Origin: Botryosphaeria dothidea
Taxonomy: Eukaryota > Ascomycota > Dothideomycetes > Botryosphaeriales > Botryosphaeriaceae
Assembly: GCA_011503125.2 (NCBI GenBank)
Contig: WWBZ02000033.1
Span: 1,798,001 to 1,862,000 of the forward strand
Length of the DNA stretch: 64,000 nt
Direction: 5' to 3'
Position 1 is the stretch's first letter. Each line of letters begins with the position of its first letter. Position numbers and translations under genes: made by a program. Below the pieces are notes generated by a model, which ran no database searches, was not told the origin of the DNA, and worked only from the letters and a program-made list of their open reading frames with translations. Positions 11,033 through 21,369 of the stretch are shown one piece after another.

Positions 11033-12914
11033 TCTCTTGCTCAGAATTCAGGACTGTGCTAACGAAATAACATTTGGCCAATTCTTGCCCTTGGGAGCAT
11101 AAGTGGCTGGGCCTATGTGGAGACGATGAAGATTTAAGGCTTCTCCTCATGGTTACATCAGGTTCATGTCGGGAAAAGGTCATCTGACCGCTGCTTGTCA
11201 CTCAGAGTCGAAGCGCCTAGACGATGCTACTGTGACGTCGAACACATTCTCAGTATCATCGACCAAGTCATCCCATCATTGCCCCACCCGTCGGGTACTC
11301 ACGCATCGAAGTGAGCAGTAAAAAATTTTAGAGTCCCGCTTCGTTTCTCGTATTCTGTCTGGTATTATTGAGTTCTAATATATTGCACTGCAGAAGAAAT
11401 TACCGTGGCGAAAGTATTATCAAGCTTTATTGTCATTATGGATCCGTGAGGTTACTTTCAGGTAATCGGTTCACAGAAGCCTCACCAAATCTATGCACTT
11501 ACCATTACGAAATCCAATGATCTCTTACCAGAGCCTCGTCTCAATGTGATCCACATCCGAAAACCTAGTCTTAAGTGGCCATAACTAAAACCCATTCCAT
11601 ACTTTTCTATCGCCGACCATGGGAATATCACAATATACAATTAAAGATCCTATAGCGACCAGGCTGATAAACCATCTTGGTAAAGCCTTGTAACTGGTGT
11701 CTGAAATCAGCCGTTCATCAGTTAGGATGATGGACGGAGTGTGGCTGCTAAGAATAGTCACACATTTGTCTTTTTTGAAAAATGGTTCGATCTGACTTCA
11801 TGCTTTTCACAATGCTAGATGCCAACCATCCGCCTCACCCGGGCTAAAGTTTCCGCGAAGTTCCATGCGCCTCTTTAGCTGTTTTCATCTTCTATTCTCC
11901 CATTCGGCCCCTCTGGATTAGGCAATGTTCAGCACTGGCCAATCAGCTTCTTACAACAAGATCCACATCCAGGATCGAAAGATCGGAATCCGTCTGGAAC
12001 CCCTTATGGTCAGCGGGGCACGGCCGTACGCAGCCGAATCTGAGAAAAACGTTCTCTACCGAGCGGCAAACATTGTCATGTTATGACACGCAGGTACATC
12101 GCCTTGACGAGTCGATACCGAGTACCAAAACTGCTGTTATGGACCAGAGTGCCTGCCAACTTCGTTATGCTTCCCACACAGGTTTGAACAATAGTCTTTC
12201 ACTTCCATGGCATCCGTACCTGCGTTGCCAAGGCCAAGGCAGACGTCAGGATTCTTTTTTTGTCACATTGTTGTCCTGCATATCTTACTCAAATTATATT
12301 GCCTTTCGGCCTTCCCGGCTTTCTTCAGTAAACTTAGTCACACTCGTTCTGCATGACTGTATTCTAGACGGATCATCGGTATTCAGAGTTCATCTAAGCC
12401 TTCTTGGCGATGTGAAGCTATTGTGGGGTTGGGCTCGGTTGATGAGCACTGATCTATGATTGCGCTGAAGAAGAACGGGCGTTAGGGCTGGTCTGGGTCT
12501 TTGCTCAACGAGCCTATGCAACTTGTCTGTCATTTTACACTTTTGGCTTCCAATGTTGACATTTTTGGAATAGCTCTTCCAGAATAACGTTAGAAGTTAC
12601 TCCCCGCTTTCCTTTTAGCCTTTTCAAGTAATAGTTAACCTTCAGCCCTAAAACAAGAAAGCGAATAAGAGCATTCTTGGCATCCGTTACTCTCCGGAAC
12701 CTCAGCAGCCTCTCCGCAGTGGGGATTGTGAGTCTGGCTGACTGGTATAGCACTTAAGATAATTTAAGGACCTCTCACAAGAAGTATTAAAGGCAACTGC
12801 CACCCACCGAATTAATGATCGCCACCAGCAGTCGACAAAACAGTCTCACAGCACCAACAACTTCCCAAGCAATTTTTTCAACTCAACAGTCTACATTCAC
12901 CCAAGCCCACCAAA
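11033..12914. other. Intergenic, no gene recognised
   Basis: About 1.9 kb with only short open frames, the longest near 12,073-12,459 (+), none with domain-like composition. The last 100 bases before 12,915 are C/A-rich and free of upstream ATGs, like a fungal 5' leader of the secreted-protein gene. I see no tRNA, 5S or repeat. Confidence 0.5.
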
Positions 12915-13322
12915 ATGAAGTCCAGCTTCAGCATCCTCACCCTCATGGCCGCCGCTGTCGCCATGGCCGCCCCCGCTCCTGAAGCGGATGCCAATCCCAA
13001 TCCCAATGCCCAACCCGGCTACCCGGCCCCCTATTTTCAGGGTCAGACCTGGAATAGCCCTGGGGATTGCAACCTATGCTTCAACCTCAACTGTCCTATT
13101 CCAGGGGTCCAGCCCAACTGGGGCTGCACATTCGGATGCGACATCAAATTCAACCCCAACTGCCAGCCGTGTTATGACGAATGGCAACTTCTGCCAAGGC
13201 TCCGCTTATCGTGTTACAACTTCCCCAACTCTGTTGGCGACCAATACGTTAGGTCCCGCGGCGGATATTACAACGGATACAACGGATACAACGGATACTA
13301 CGGACCGCCACTCAACAACTAA
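12915..13322 (+). CDS. Small secreted cysteine-rich protein (effector-like)
   Basis: 135 residues, intronless. The N-terminus is a clear signal peptide (MKSSFSILTLMAAAVAMAA, likely cut near residue 18-20). An Asn/Pro-rich segment (PNPNAQPGYPAP) follows. The middle has eight cysteines, arranged as CNLC, LNC, WGC, FGC, PNC, QPC and a later single Cys, which would suit disulphide bonds outside the cell. The tail is Gly/Tyr/Asn-rich with three NGY units encoded by a 9-bp tandem repeat at about 13,269-13,300, followed by PPLNN. I do not recognise the family. The composition fits a cell-wall or host-interaction protein; an effector role is only inference. A CT-rich leader precedes the ATG. Confidence 0.72.
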   Translation: MKSSFSILTLMAAAVAMAAPAPEADANPNPNAQPGYPAPYFQGQTWNSPGDCNLCFNLNCPIPGVQPNWGCTFGCDIKFNPNCQPCYDEWQLLPRLRLSCYNFPNSVGDQYVRSRGGYYNGYNGYNGYYGPPLNN

Positions 13323-14737
13323 GGCGATCGTGACTATGACTATTCGGTATGAAATCTCTATTTCCCTATTTCCAAAGTATTCCTTCGGCTTATAGAAAAT
13401 GTTAACGGAACGGTAGGACCTGCGATCCTTCAATCTTCTCTGGTCTGGAATCGTTGGTTGGTCTACTTTGCGCAGGGATCTTTTAGCGCGGATATAGGTA
13501 ACCTAGTCAAATTTCATCCAGCCTTCAAACTCCTCAAGCTACCAACAATCTGACTGAATGCGTATGCCTTGTCAAATTTGCTTATTTTCCAACCACTTCT
13601 CTTTACTATTCTAGCTCTCAGAGAGCCGCCAAATACTTGAAATAGATAAGGGATACTTAGAAGTTCGAATATATACAGTCTAGATTATTCATTGTATGTT
13701 CCGAGCTTCGGTTGAGGATTCTGGTTTGATTCGATTGCTGGGTTTCCCTGCAAATCTTGTACTTCTATACTTTATGCAATATCAAGTCTCACTCTACACT
13801 CCACTGAATCCGACGATCACGCGGAATGCAACCCCATCATCTGCGGACTGTCTCTGAGTCAACATTCACTCATTGCCTTTGACAGACATACTCCACAGTC
13901 ATAAAATATTTCGGTCTCACCTCACCTCCAAACAAGTGATCCCATTACAGACAGGGCACCCAGTGCGTTCCGTTGGTGACCGAAGGCATCGGACATAAAG
14001 TTACCTATGTGAGATCCTTTTATGGAAATATTCCAGTCGAAGGAGCACCCCCACCCCCATTCACTTATAAGAATTCGATCCCCAGTGTAGACGATCTTTC
14101 ACAGGGCGAGGCAAAAGAGCCGTGACAAATTCTGATATCGCGTAAGTATGCTTCAAGAGATTAATTCCACGGCCACTGGTTGGCTGATTCTGCCGCAGCG
14201 CTATGTCTGTCAATTCAATGGTTTAATTGATGTCGCCACTGATTTCTTTCCGATCAGTGAACTTAAAAGGACAGATACATGTGCAATACTGGCATCCTCT
14301 CGCAGAATACTATTGTTGGAAATCACGTGTTTTGCATATTGCTTTTGCAACACCAGATAGCTTAGTCACTCACCTACGTATATAAGGAGGGTGGGCCACC
14401 TATGCCCTTCCTCCTCATGCCAATCATCAATGGATCATCGTTGTTCATCAACAATCCAACAACTATAGATATTAATAAGGAGACCAGCAAACTGCGGTAA
14501 AATCCACGTACTTGCATCAACATCGAATAGCATGAGTACTAAATGTATTTCGGGGGACGATCCAGCTTCTTCACTTGGGCGTACAGTTCAGGACCAGTTT
14601 TTGCAACCCTCACATGAATAGAAAGTCTGCCTGCGCACCGCTGCCATCCATCAAGGGTGCATGTTCACGTCTAACAACCAGGCTTTTGATGCATAGCGAC
14701 ACACGCAGCGTTGACAAACGCGATTTAGCCTGGTGGT
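13323..14737. other. Intergenic, no gene recognised
   Basis: About 1.4 kb. A TATATAAGG motif at about 14,379-14,387 followed by pyrimidine-rich sequence could be a promoter, possibly once serving the decayed coding stretch downstream. Nothing else is supported. Confidence 0.4.
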
Positions 14738-15600
14738 TTGCCACCACAATGGATGTCTGCGTCTACTTGCCAGATGTTATACGTACTCTATAAGCGTCAG
14801 AGTAAGGAAAGTCCTGAGAAGAGATTTGCATATCAGGGTAACGTCCCTAAGAACCATCGGCAGCTGGAAGTTGAAAAATGGCACAACATAAGCATGGCAC
14901 AACTACAGCGACAGACCACTCCAACTCTTCTAGGACACACCTTCCGGGCCAGAGCAACGCGAGCCGAAGAAGTTTTATTGCCTCCCCCGTGCAGGAGTAT
15001 CGATGTAGAAGAGCTTCTGCGGCAACCAAGTAATCCCGATTTTTCCATATGATCCTAAACTTCAAGCTACTTCCCATTTCAGTGACTAATGCTGATTTGG
15101 TAGTGTAGAAGATGCGCAGCAATGCTCATAGATTTCTAAGTCCTTGGACTTTCCAACGTCTTGAGCGTTGCGGACAAATCATTGTCCCTGGTTTTCCTAT
15201 CGAACCTTTGGTGCGGTGAATCAAAAGCCGGAGGAACCTCGATGTTTGTGTTGAGGCTTTACAGCTGCAGCGCCTTGCGCATGAGGAACTAGATCTAGAT
15301 ACTCGGAGTAGCTCAGACAAGGATGTTCCGATCACTAATAGGTAGGAACGGCTTGCTGTATTCGATTTGAAGACTTGAATCATCCAAAGATAAAGGCGCC
15401 ACCGCCGCTATTCGAAGAGATACTCGCCGCCACACCAGAGCCAGATGTAATACAGAAAGAGGAGATTAACGGCGACGGAGTGCAGAAAGAGGCTTAGACA
15501 GGATGTTTTCCAGTCAGGGAATCTGAACAGAGGCCGGTAGCGGTAAAGCTGTCTTCAGCGCCCAACGTTGGATGGTGGAGTAGTGATTTGAAGAAGTGTT
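14738..15600 (+). pseudogene. Decayed coding sequence of unknown function
   Basis: Several stretches on the + strand look like real protein but lie in different frames and are cut by stops. They include about 14,800-15,052 (QLEVEKWHNISMAQLQ, CRSIDVEELLRQPSN), 15,119-15,220 (SPWTFQRLERCGQIIVPGF), 15,223-15,340 (LDVCVEALQLQRLAHEEL), 15,385-15,495 (PPPLFEEILAATPEPDVIQ) and 15,510-15,595 (SSAPNVGWWSSDLKKC). Amino-acid usage is protein-like and the order is collinear. I do not recognise the family. It is either a pseudogene with frameshifts or a small multi-exon gene whose introns I could not place. Confidence 0.4.
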
Positions 15601-15812
15601 GAGGGAGAGCGAAGAACAGCTGAAACACGGACTGCATGATCTTTGATGCAGAATGGCTTTGCGTTGAAACAATTTGCTGAATTTCCTAAGTTGTAATCCC
15701 GAGAAGCGTGTGAATACGAGACTTTTCTTATCTCTTTTAATATGCGGTGTCTCAATTTCAAGTGATGTCGTCTAAGCGATAAGCTATGCAGCAGATATAA
15801 ATACTTATCGCT

Positions 15813-16800
15813 TTACTTCATCTGAACCGAGTATCCCCCCGTCTTCTCATCTTTCACAAACGAAAAGTTTTCCGTACTCAGTCCAAATGGCTTTAACAAT
15901 CCATTTCCCAGAGACTTCAGCTTCCCCATCATCTCCCCGACCTCTTTCTTCTTCGCCTCATCCAGCTTGCATGGCAAGTCCCTTAAGGCGGTGTCTACTG
16001 CTTTCTTATCTAGCGCGGACAACCCGGGAGTCACTGCAACGGCACGATAGTCCTCGTCAGCGCCCTGCAAGTTAGCCCAACCCCCGAGCTCTGCGCGGGC
16101 TTTGGCACGGCGCAGCAGCGCCTTGGCACGTAGCTTGCGGACATCTGTGATGGAGTGCTCAAGACGTTGCAAGTGGGCGAGACGTCTCTCCATCTCCTCA
16201 TCCACCTCCTCAACCTCGCCCGACAACCCACTACCTTTCTGCTCCGCCTTTTTGTCCGCCTCGTCCTCGCTGTCCGACACTCCCTCGACCACCCTACTCC
16301 CGCCCTCCCCGTTCTTTGCCGCCTTCTTCGCTTTCCGCTTCGCCTCTTCCGCTTTGTCCTTCTCATCCTGCTGCTTCTTCTCGCCCACCGGATCCAGCCC
16401 GTCCAACCGCTCCAAGCACGTCGTCGCCGCCTCGACCGCCTCTTTCCACTCCTCCAATTTCAAGTGGCACGCCGAGATGTTGGCCCGCAGCACCGCGACT
16501 TCGTAGTCGAGGTAATTCGGGCACGATGCTAGCGCGCGGCCGTAGGCGGAGATGGCGTCGGAGTAGGCGCCGGTGGTGAAGAGGGAGTTGGCGTGGACCT
16601 TTTGCTGGTGCGCGTCGGCGAGGAGGGACTGGGTGATGGCAAGTTAGCGGAGGGTCGCGAGTTTGTGGTGGGGCCTGAGGTGGAGAGGGTATGCGCACGG
16701 CTTCTTCTTCCGGGCTGAAGACGGGGGTGTCGGAAGCTGTTGCAGCGAGCTCGTCGGCGGTGGGCGCCGCAGGGGCCGTGGTGGGCGTTGACGATGCCAT
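15813..16800 (-). CDS. TTC1-like tetratricopeptide repeat protein
   Basis: Predicted cytosolic co-chaperone-type TPR protein, homologous in layout to animal TTC1/Tpr1. Exons 16800-16699 and 16628-15813 join in phase 0 across a 70-nt intron (branch CTAAC just before CCCAG), giving 305 residues, close to the usual length. After a low-complexity Ala/Pro/Thr N-terminus, TPR units run from LLADAHQQKVHANSLF (about residue 37) through ISAYGRALASCPNY and LRANISACHLKLEEW. An acidic/lysine-rich insert of about 60 residues then interrupts the repeats, before LRAKALLRRAKARAELG resumes them. The C-terminal GMMGKLKSLGN-like helix (here EMMGKLKSLGNGLLKPFGLS) is diagnostic of TTC1. The insert is the unusual part. 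Confidence 0.85.
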
Positions 16801-17246
16801 TGTAGGGTGGGATAGTAGACGGATGGGTACTCGTTGAGTCTGCTGTCCAAGAAGTGTGTGGGAGTCATTTACAAGACGTGAGGGGTCGACGTGGCGCTGT
16901 TGGAAAGATCACACGTACTGCCAGGCGGTGAAATCTCGGTTGCGTCATGCCAAGGAAACGGGCGGAATTATCCCTGACAGCGCGGATGCACTCCGCTGCT
17001 TGTTACCACGCTCTAGCTGCGAGTATCACGCCGGTCATTAGTGCATAGAGGAATTCCATATTCTAGAGGTATCTTTGGCCTTTGCAAATTCAATTTCGTC
17101 TTCTCGGGTCACTGCATGCTATTGTATGCGAGGTATTTTTTGGACCTCATTCAAGCCGCCGATCAAGCACGGTTGGGCCGTTGTTCAGAACTTGATATTC
17201 TTTCCTTCTCGAGTACTTCTCCTGTCAACAACTGAAATCAAACAGC
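16801..17246. other. Intergenic: TTC1-like promoter and XAP5 3' flank
   Basis: 446 bp between two minus-strand genes. No open frame with domain-like content and no repeat seen. Confidence 0.5.
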
Positions 17247-18541
17247 TCAGGAGAAGAAGAAAGAATTTCCCTGCGCATCCTTCCGCACTCCTTTGCTATA
17301 GTCCTTGTTTGGATCGTACTCCTCCCAGATACTCGCCGGAAAGATGTGTTTGTTCCGTTCATACCAGCGCCGATCAACGACCTTAGTAAGTGCAGGGTCG
17401 TCATTATAGCCTTCAAGCGAGGCATCCTCCTCAGTGACCCGGGTATCCTTCTTCTTCTCCTGCCTTTCGAGAGGATTGAATGTCGACGGGTCAATATCCT
17501 CGTCTTTCGACGGCAGTGGAGTTGCGTCTGTGGGTTGTGCGGAGTGGGTAAAGATAGGTCCGGCGAAACCAATGGTTTTGTTGACCATGAAGTAATAGAA
17601 GTCGTAGTGCTGGCGCTGGTCAGTGCTAGGTCGTATCGAATAGGAATGCCGACACTCACATGAGGAATGATGATCTCTCCGCGGACCAACATAAGGTCAT
17701 CTACGCCCACACGAGCCCACTCTCTCCTGCTCTTATCGCCGCCAACACCCAGCTCCGCACCCACCTTCCTTGCCTTGTCCAGAAACAGCCAGACATGCTC
17801 GCCCTTCTTGATCTTGCATTTTCCGCCGGGAATATTTGTGCCATCGTAGAAAACAAACGGGATGACAAAGTCTGTCGCCTTGACCGCTTCCTGCATGATC
17901 AAAAATTCCTTGCGCAACTGCTCGCGCTGCTGCGCCTCCCGCAATAGAGCGGACTTGGTCATGACCTTCGGCTTGAAAGCGACATTGCTGTTCGCACCAA
18001 GCTTCTTCTTCGGCATCACCATGCCGTCCTTATCCTTTTCCGATGTAGCGCCGCCACCGTTCTCATCTGGAGTTCCTGATCGTGGTGTCGCAGCTGCGGT
18101 GGACGTTGCCGATTCCGCAGCCTCCTCCTCATCGTCTAGCCCAAATGACAGCTTCCCTTTGGCGACATTCTTTTTCTTCTTCTTCGCTGGTCGCGGCGTC
18201 GATCCTCTGTACTTTGACAATTAGCTCGTGCCCGCACAAGTCTACCCGACCCAGTTTTATCTTTCCCAAGAAACTTACCCGTCTGCGGGAGTACTGGTGC
18301 CTGATGTGGAGCCGCCTCGACCCAGGGCTTGTTCCTGCCTCTCGCGATCCTTGAGGTCAAGGGCTTCGGCGCGCCGTTTGCGGAAGTCGGAAAGGTGGAC
18401 GAGGCCGACGGTCTGCGACTTGAGCAAGTCTTCTGCGGTCGATGCTTGCGAGGTGAAGCGGGAGGTTGCGGCGTTGGCAGCGGAAGGGTTGGGCGTATTA
18501 CTCCGCGAAGGGTCGGCGGACGAGGGGTTCGGGCGGTCCAT
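17247..18541 (-). CDS. XAP5: XAP5 (FAM50) family nuclear protein
   Basis: Nuclear protein of the conserved XAP5/FAM50 family, associated with chromatin and splicing factors in other eukaryotes. Exons 18541-18279, 18206-17660 and 17609-17247 give 390 residues with matching phases. The N-terminal block TAEDLLKSQTVGLVHL and SDFRKRRAEALDLKD is the family signature. Intron 1 ends at TACAG, so the join reads DGGSTPRPAKKKKK, a strong nuclear-signal-like run. The central LDDEEEA acidic patch and KKKLGANSNVAFKPKV follow. The main XAP5 domain runs through FVFYDGTNIPGGKCKIKKG and VDDLMLVRGEIIIPH and continues across intron 2 into HYDFYYFMVNKTIGFAGP. The end, RRWYERNKHIFPASIWEEYD, matches the family end. 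Divergent from the HEI10-like gene. Confidence 0.9.
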
Positions 18542-19022
18542 GGTGGATTGGAGGTGTTGTAGTTGGTAGTAGGAAGGAGGTGGCGGTCCAGAGGAGACGC
18601 GACCGAGGAAACAGCGCCAATGCGAGAGTCGCGTCGTAGGGCTGACCGGGGCGAGAGCAGAGATCGGCGGCTGCACGGATGCGGCTTAGTGCCTATATCA
18701 GGCACGCACTTAAATCCGACTTCACTGTTCTTTCTACTTCCTCCCGTCCTATTTGCGCTGTCTCGGGAGATGAGGGTGAAAAAATTGCCAATTGGGTAGT
18801 TGGAAAGAGCTCTGCCTCCGATAGAAATAAAGCGCAAGGCACGACGATGCGTGGGCGACGTCGTCGGGCTCGGACTCGGCGTCCCAATCGCCGGGCCCGC
18901 TCCTGCTCTTCTGAGTAGGAGTGGCTTCTCCAACACGTTTAATTTCAGACAGCCATCGATTCCAACTTTCTGCAGCTATTTCACAGCCGTTTCACCATTG
19001 TTCCGTTCTCCTGTCTACCGTT
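18542..19022. promoter_or_regulatory. Divergent promoter region between XAP5 and the HEI10-like gene
   Basis: 481 bp between divergent start codons. The leader close to 19,022 is pyrimidine-rich (TTCACCATTGTTCCGTTCTC). No clear TATA box. One housekeeping and one presumably meiotic gene share this space; any shared regulation is not visible from sequence. Confidence 0.4.
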
Positions 19023-20269
19023 ATGGACTTCACGCTTCGCTGCAACTCACTGAAATGCCGCGCTCAACTTAACGATAGGGCAGTGGTCACAACTTGCAGG
19101 TTAGCTCTCTAAGGGTTTCTAAGAGGGCATCACTAACGAGACACCCAGCCATATATTCTGCATCAATTGCACCAATCATCTTGGCCTCTCCAATGCTGAC
19201 AGCAACATCCGTGTCTGCCCAGCGTGCGACACTCCTCTGACCAACCCGGACGATGCGGCCGAAACCCGTCTCGATCCTACCGAAGATTACAAGACTAGCG
19301 TTCTGAGCGGTCTGAGCCCAACCATCATTATGGAGTGCGCCGGAAGAGCCCTCGCGTTTTACAGCTACCAGACCACGCAAGAGATGTGAGTGAACGGATA
19401 GCAACGCGTCGATTGGAGTGATGCTGAACCGGTCACAGAATGTACCAGGAATACCTTGCAAGGAGCTTGACCGAAAAGTACACGACGCTCAACACCGAGA
19501 TGGACAAAGTGGTCCACGACGCCAACACGGAGATTGCGAACCTCCGCGAAAGGCTACAAGGTATGTTGACCAAAGGAAGATCATATATATATCATACTGA
19601 TGCAGCCTTAGCGGCTGAACAGGAACAGAAAAGGTTCGAGAATGACATGCATAAGATGGCCGACGCGTACAAGGAGAAGACCAAGACCCAGGCCCATCTC
19701 CAAAAGGTCTACACGCAACTCAAGGCACAGGTCCTTGCGGGCCAGGTTGCTTCAGCAGCATCGGATGATGCAGATGCAACCCTTCGGTCCGCAACTGGTG
19801 AAATATTTGTTGATAGACTGACTGGCGCTGGTGGACCCCATTCAAGACTGCCTGTTGATCGTAATAGACGCCGTGTGGATAGTCAGAGGAGGAGCAATGG
19901 ATCGGAAGGGGGCGGCGATGGCTGGCGTGGCAACCAAGGCTATAATGGCCGTATACTCAGCTCTCGTAAGTGACATTGCTATTGCTGACGAATACAGCTT
20001 ATACTTTAGCAGGCAATGCCCTGATCAACGCAACACCCCAGCATCGCACGCGGCTTGGAGAGCTGAATGGTCAGATATACCATCCTATGGGGAATATTGG
20101 AGCTCAGCACACTCCGATCGTTCGACAACCCCTTGGAAATCTCGGTCCCAATACGTTCGCCGGTGCTGGAGTTAACGGACATGGTCTTAGTGCGGGAATG
20201 CGAGCAGGGAAGCAGGTCAACACAAACGCTGCTCCAAGGGGTGCCTGGGGAAGTCGGTTGCCAGGGTGA
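19023..20269 (+). CDS. HEI10: CCNB1IP1/HEI10-like RING protein (meiotic crossover factor candidate)
   Basis: Predicted SUMO/ubiquitin E3-type RING protein of the HEI10 family, which marks crossover sites on meiotic chromosomes. Five exons: 19023-19099, 19149-19385, 19439-19560, 19606-19965, 20010-20269; phases agree and introns are 44-53 nt; 351 residues. The RING has C7, C12, C25, H27, C30, C33, C49 and C52 (KCRAQ..TTCSHIFCINC..VCPACD). Then LDPTEDYKTSVLSGLSPTII and a coiled coil at about 110-200 (YLARSLTEKYTTLNTEMD, AAEQEQKRFENDMHKM). The C-terminal half is Gly/Arg/Asn-rich and disordered (RRRVDSQRRSNGSEGGG), as in other members. This is the last host gene before the transposon block, and its stop is only about 250 bp from the repeat boundary. 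The final acceptor (20,009 or 20,012) is ambiguous. Confidence 0.86.
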
Positions 20270-20520
20270 GATTCTGTCTATACTTACTGATGGAGAATGA
20301 ACGTGAAAAATTGGGCGAGGAAATGCTTGAGGATCAAATCTCAATGTCTATATAAATTCTCTCACTCAGAGAGGTTGAGGTATTTTAACTGCCACCGAAC
20401 AATGATTCCGCCAAACTAAAGTGTTAGTATATTGAATGAGATCCTTCACTGTGTGGGAAATTCCCTATTCTCTCGTTTCATTGATGTTTCTTGAGTGATT
20501 TTGAGTTTGATTGAGTAGAG
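20270..20520. other. 3' flank of the HEI10-like gene up to the transposon boundary
   Basis: About 250 bp of host-like sequence with normal CA/TG content, presumably 3' UTR and terminator. It ends where the ATTG repeat and the RIP-type sequence begin. Confidence 0.5.
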
Positions 20521-20547
20521 ATTGATTGATTGATTGATTGATTGATT
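20521..20547 (-). repeat. (ATTG)n simple repeat, probable 3' tail of LINE-A
   Basis: Six or more tandem ATTG units, read AATC on the minus strand. It sits exactly between host sequence and LINE-A 3' sequence. Many fungal non-LTR elements end in such a short-unit tail, and the related LINE-B/LINE-C tails here are TCTA units, so tail identity is a reasonable inference. Confidence 0.65.
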
Positions 20548-21030
20548 TGTTTAACGTCCGTGCGTAGTTAGAAACTAATACAGACGGTTCTATCTAAAGA
20601 ACTATCTAGAATATACGTTCTAGGCGGCGTGTAGCTACCTTTTAAGAGGCAATGTACGGGGAAAAGGAACGGTAGGATCTAGGCCTGTGGCAATATAATA
20701 CTAAGGAAATAAAGAAGATAAAGTAGAAGGTAAAAGAGTAAAGAATAGAGCGGAATTATAGATATTTTTATACCTCCTTAGGTAGGTCGTTAAGGCGCCA
20801 TTTCCGCGTAGCTATCCTTGTTTTTCTAAGGAATTCTAGCGTTGCTAGTTTTCCTATTCCGGAGTTTAAGACCAATTATAGACTAGGTCTTTTCGTTTCG
20901 AGTGCCTTATATATTATCTCTTAAAAGAGATTATACTTTAGGCATCTAAGAAGAAGGTGTCTTAGGGTTTATTTTACCGTTCCGCACGAACACCGATCTG
21001 TTTCCGCAAGGGAGAATCGGTATAGATAGG

Positions 21031-21280
21031 TGTTGGGTTTTCAAGTGAAGAGTTGTGAGGTCAGAAAAGAGAGTAGATTCTGCCTCTCTCCTGAGAGGGA
21101 GGTCGGTAGGCTTGCTTATATACATAAAAGAGTGTTTGGATAACCGAGGAGAATAGAAGCCGATATCGATATCCGAAGCTTGTGAATATGAGGAGTAGTG
21201 AGGAGGTGGCAAATGAAGATGTTGATCTTAATACCCAAAAGAATGTGACGCCTGAGGCAGTAAGGTAAAATAGTCTGACA
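21031..21280 (-). repeat. copia-1 3' LTR
   Basis: 250 bp, starts TGTTGGGTTTTC and ends AGTCTGACA on the + strand. Preceded by ATAGG. The internal side is followed by CACCCCCTTC, i.e. the polypurine tract GAAGGGGGTG on the sense strand (21,281-21,290). Confidence 0.93.
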
Positions 21281-21369
21281 CACCCCCTTCACGACGTGTA
21301 CGTATTGGGAGGGTCGTGATAGTAAAAGCAGCATTGAGCGTGAGAAATTGAGCAGAGTAGTTAGTTGTC

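Noticed and set aside
12073..12459. 128-codon + strand open frame
   Set aside because: No domain, no signal peptide, unconvincing amino-acid use; likely chance.
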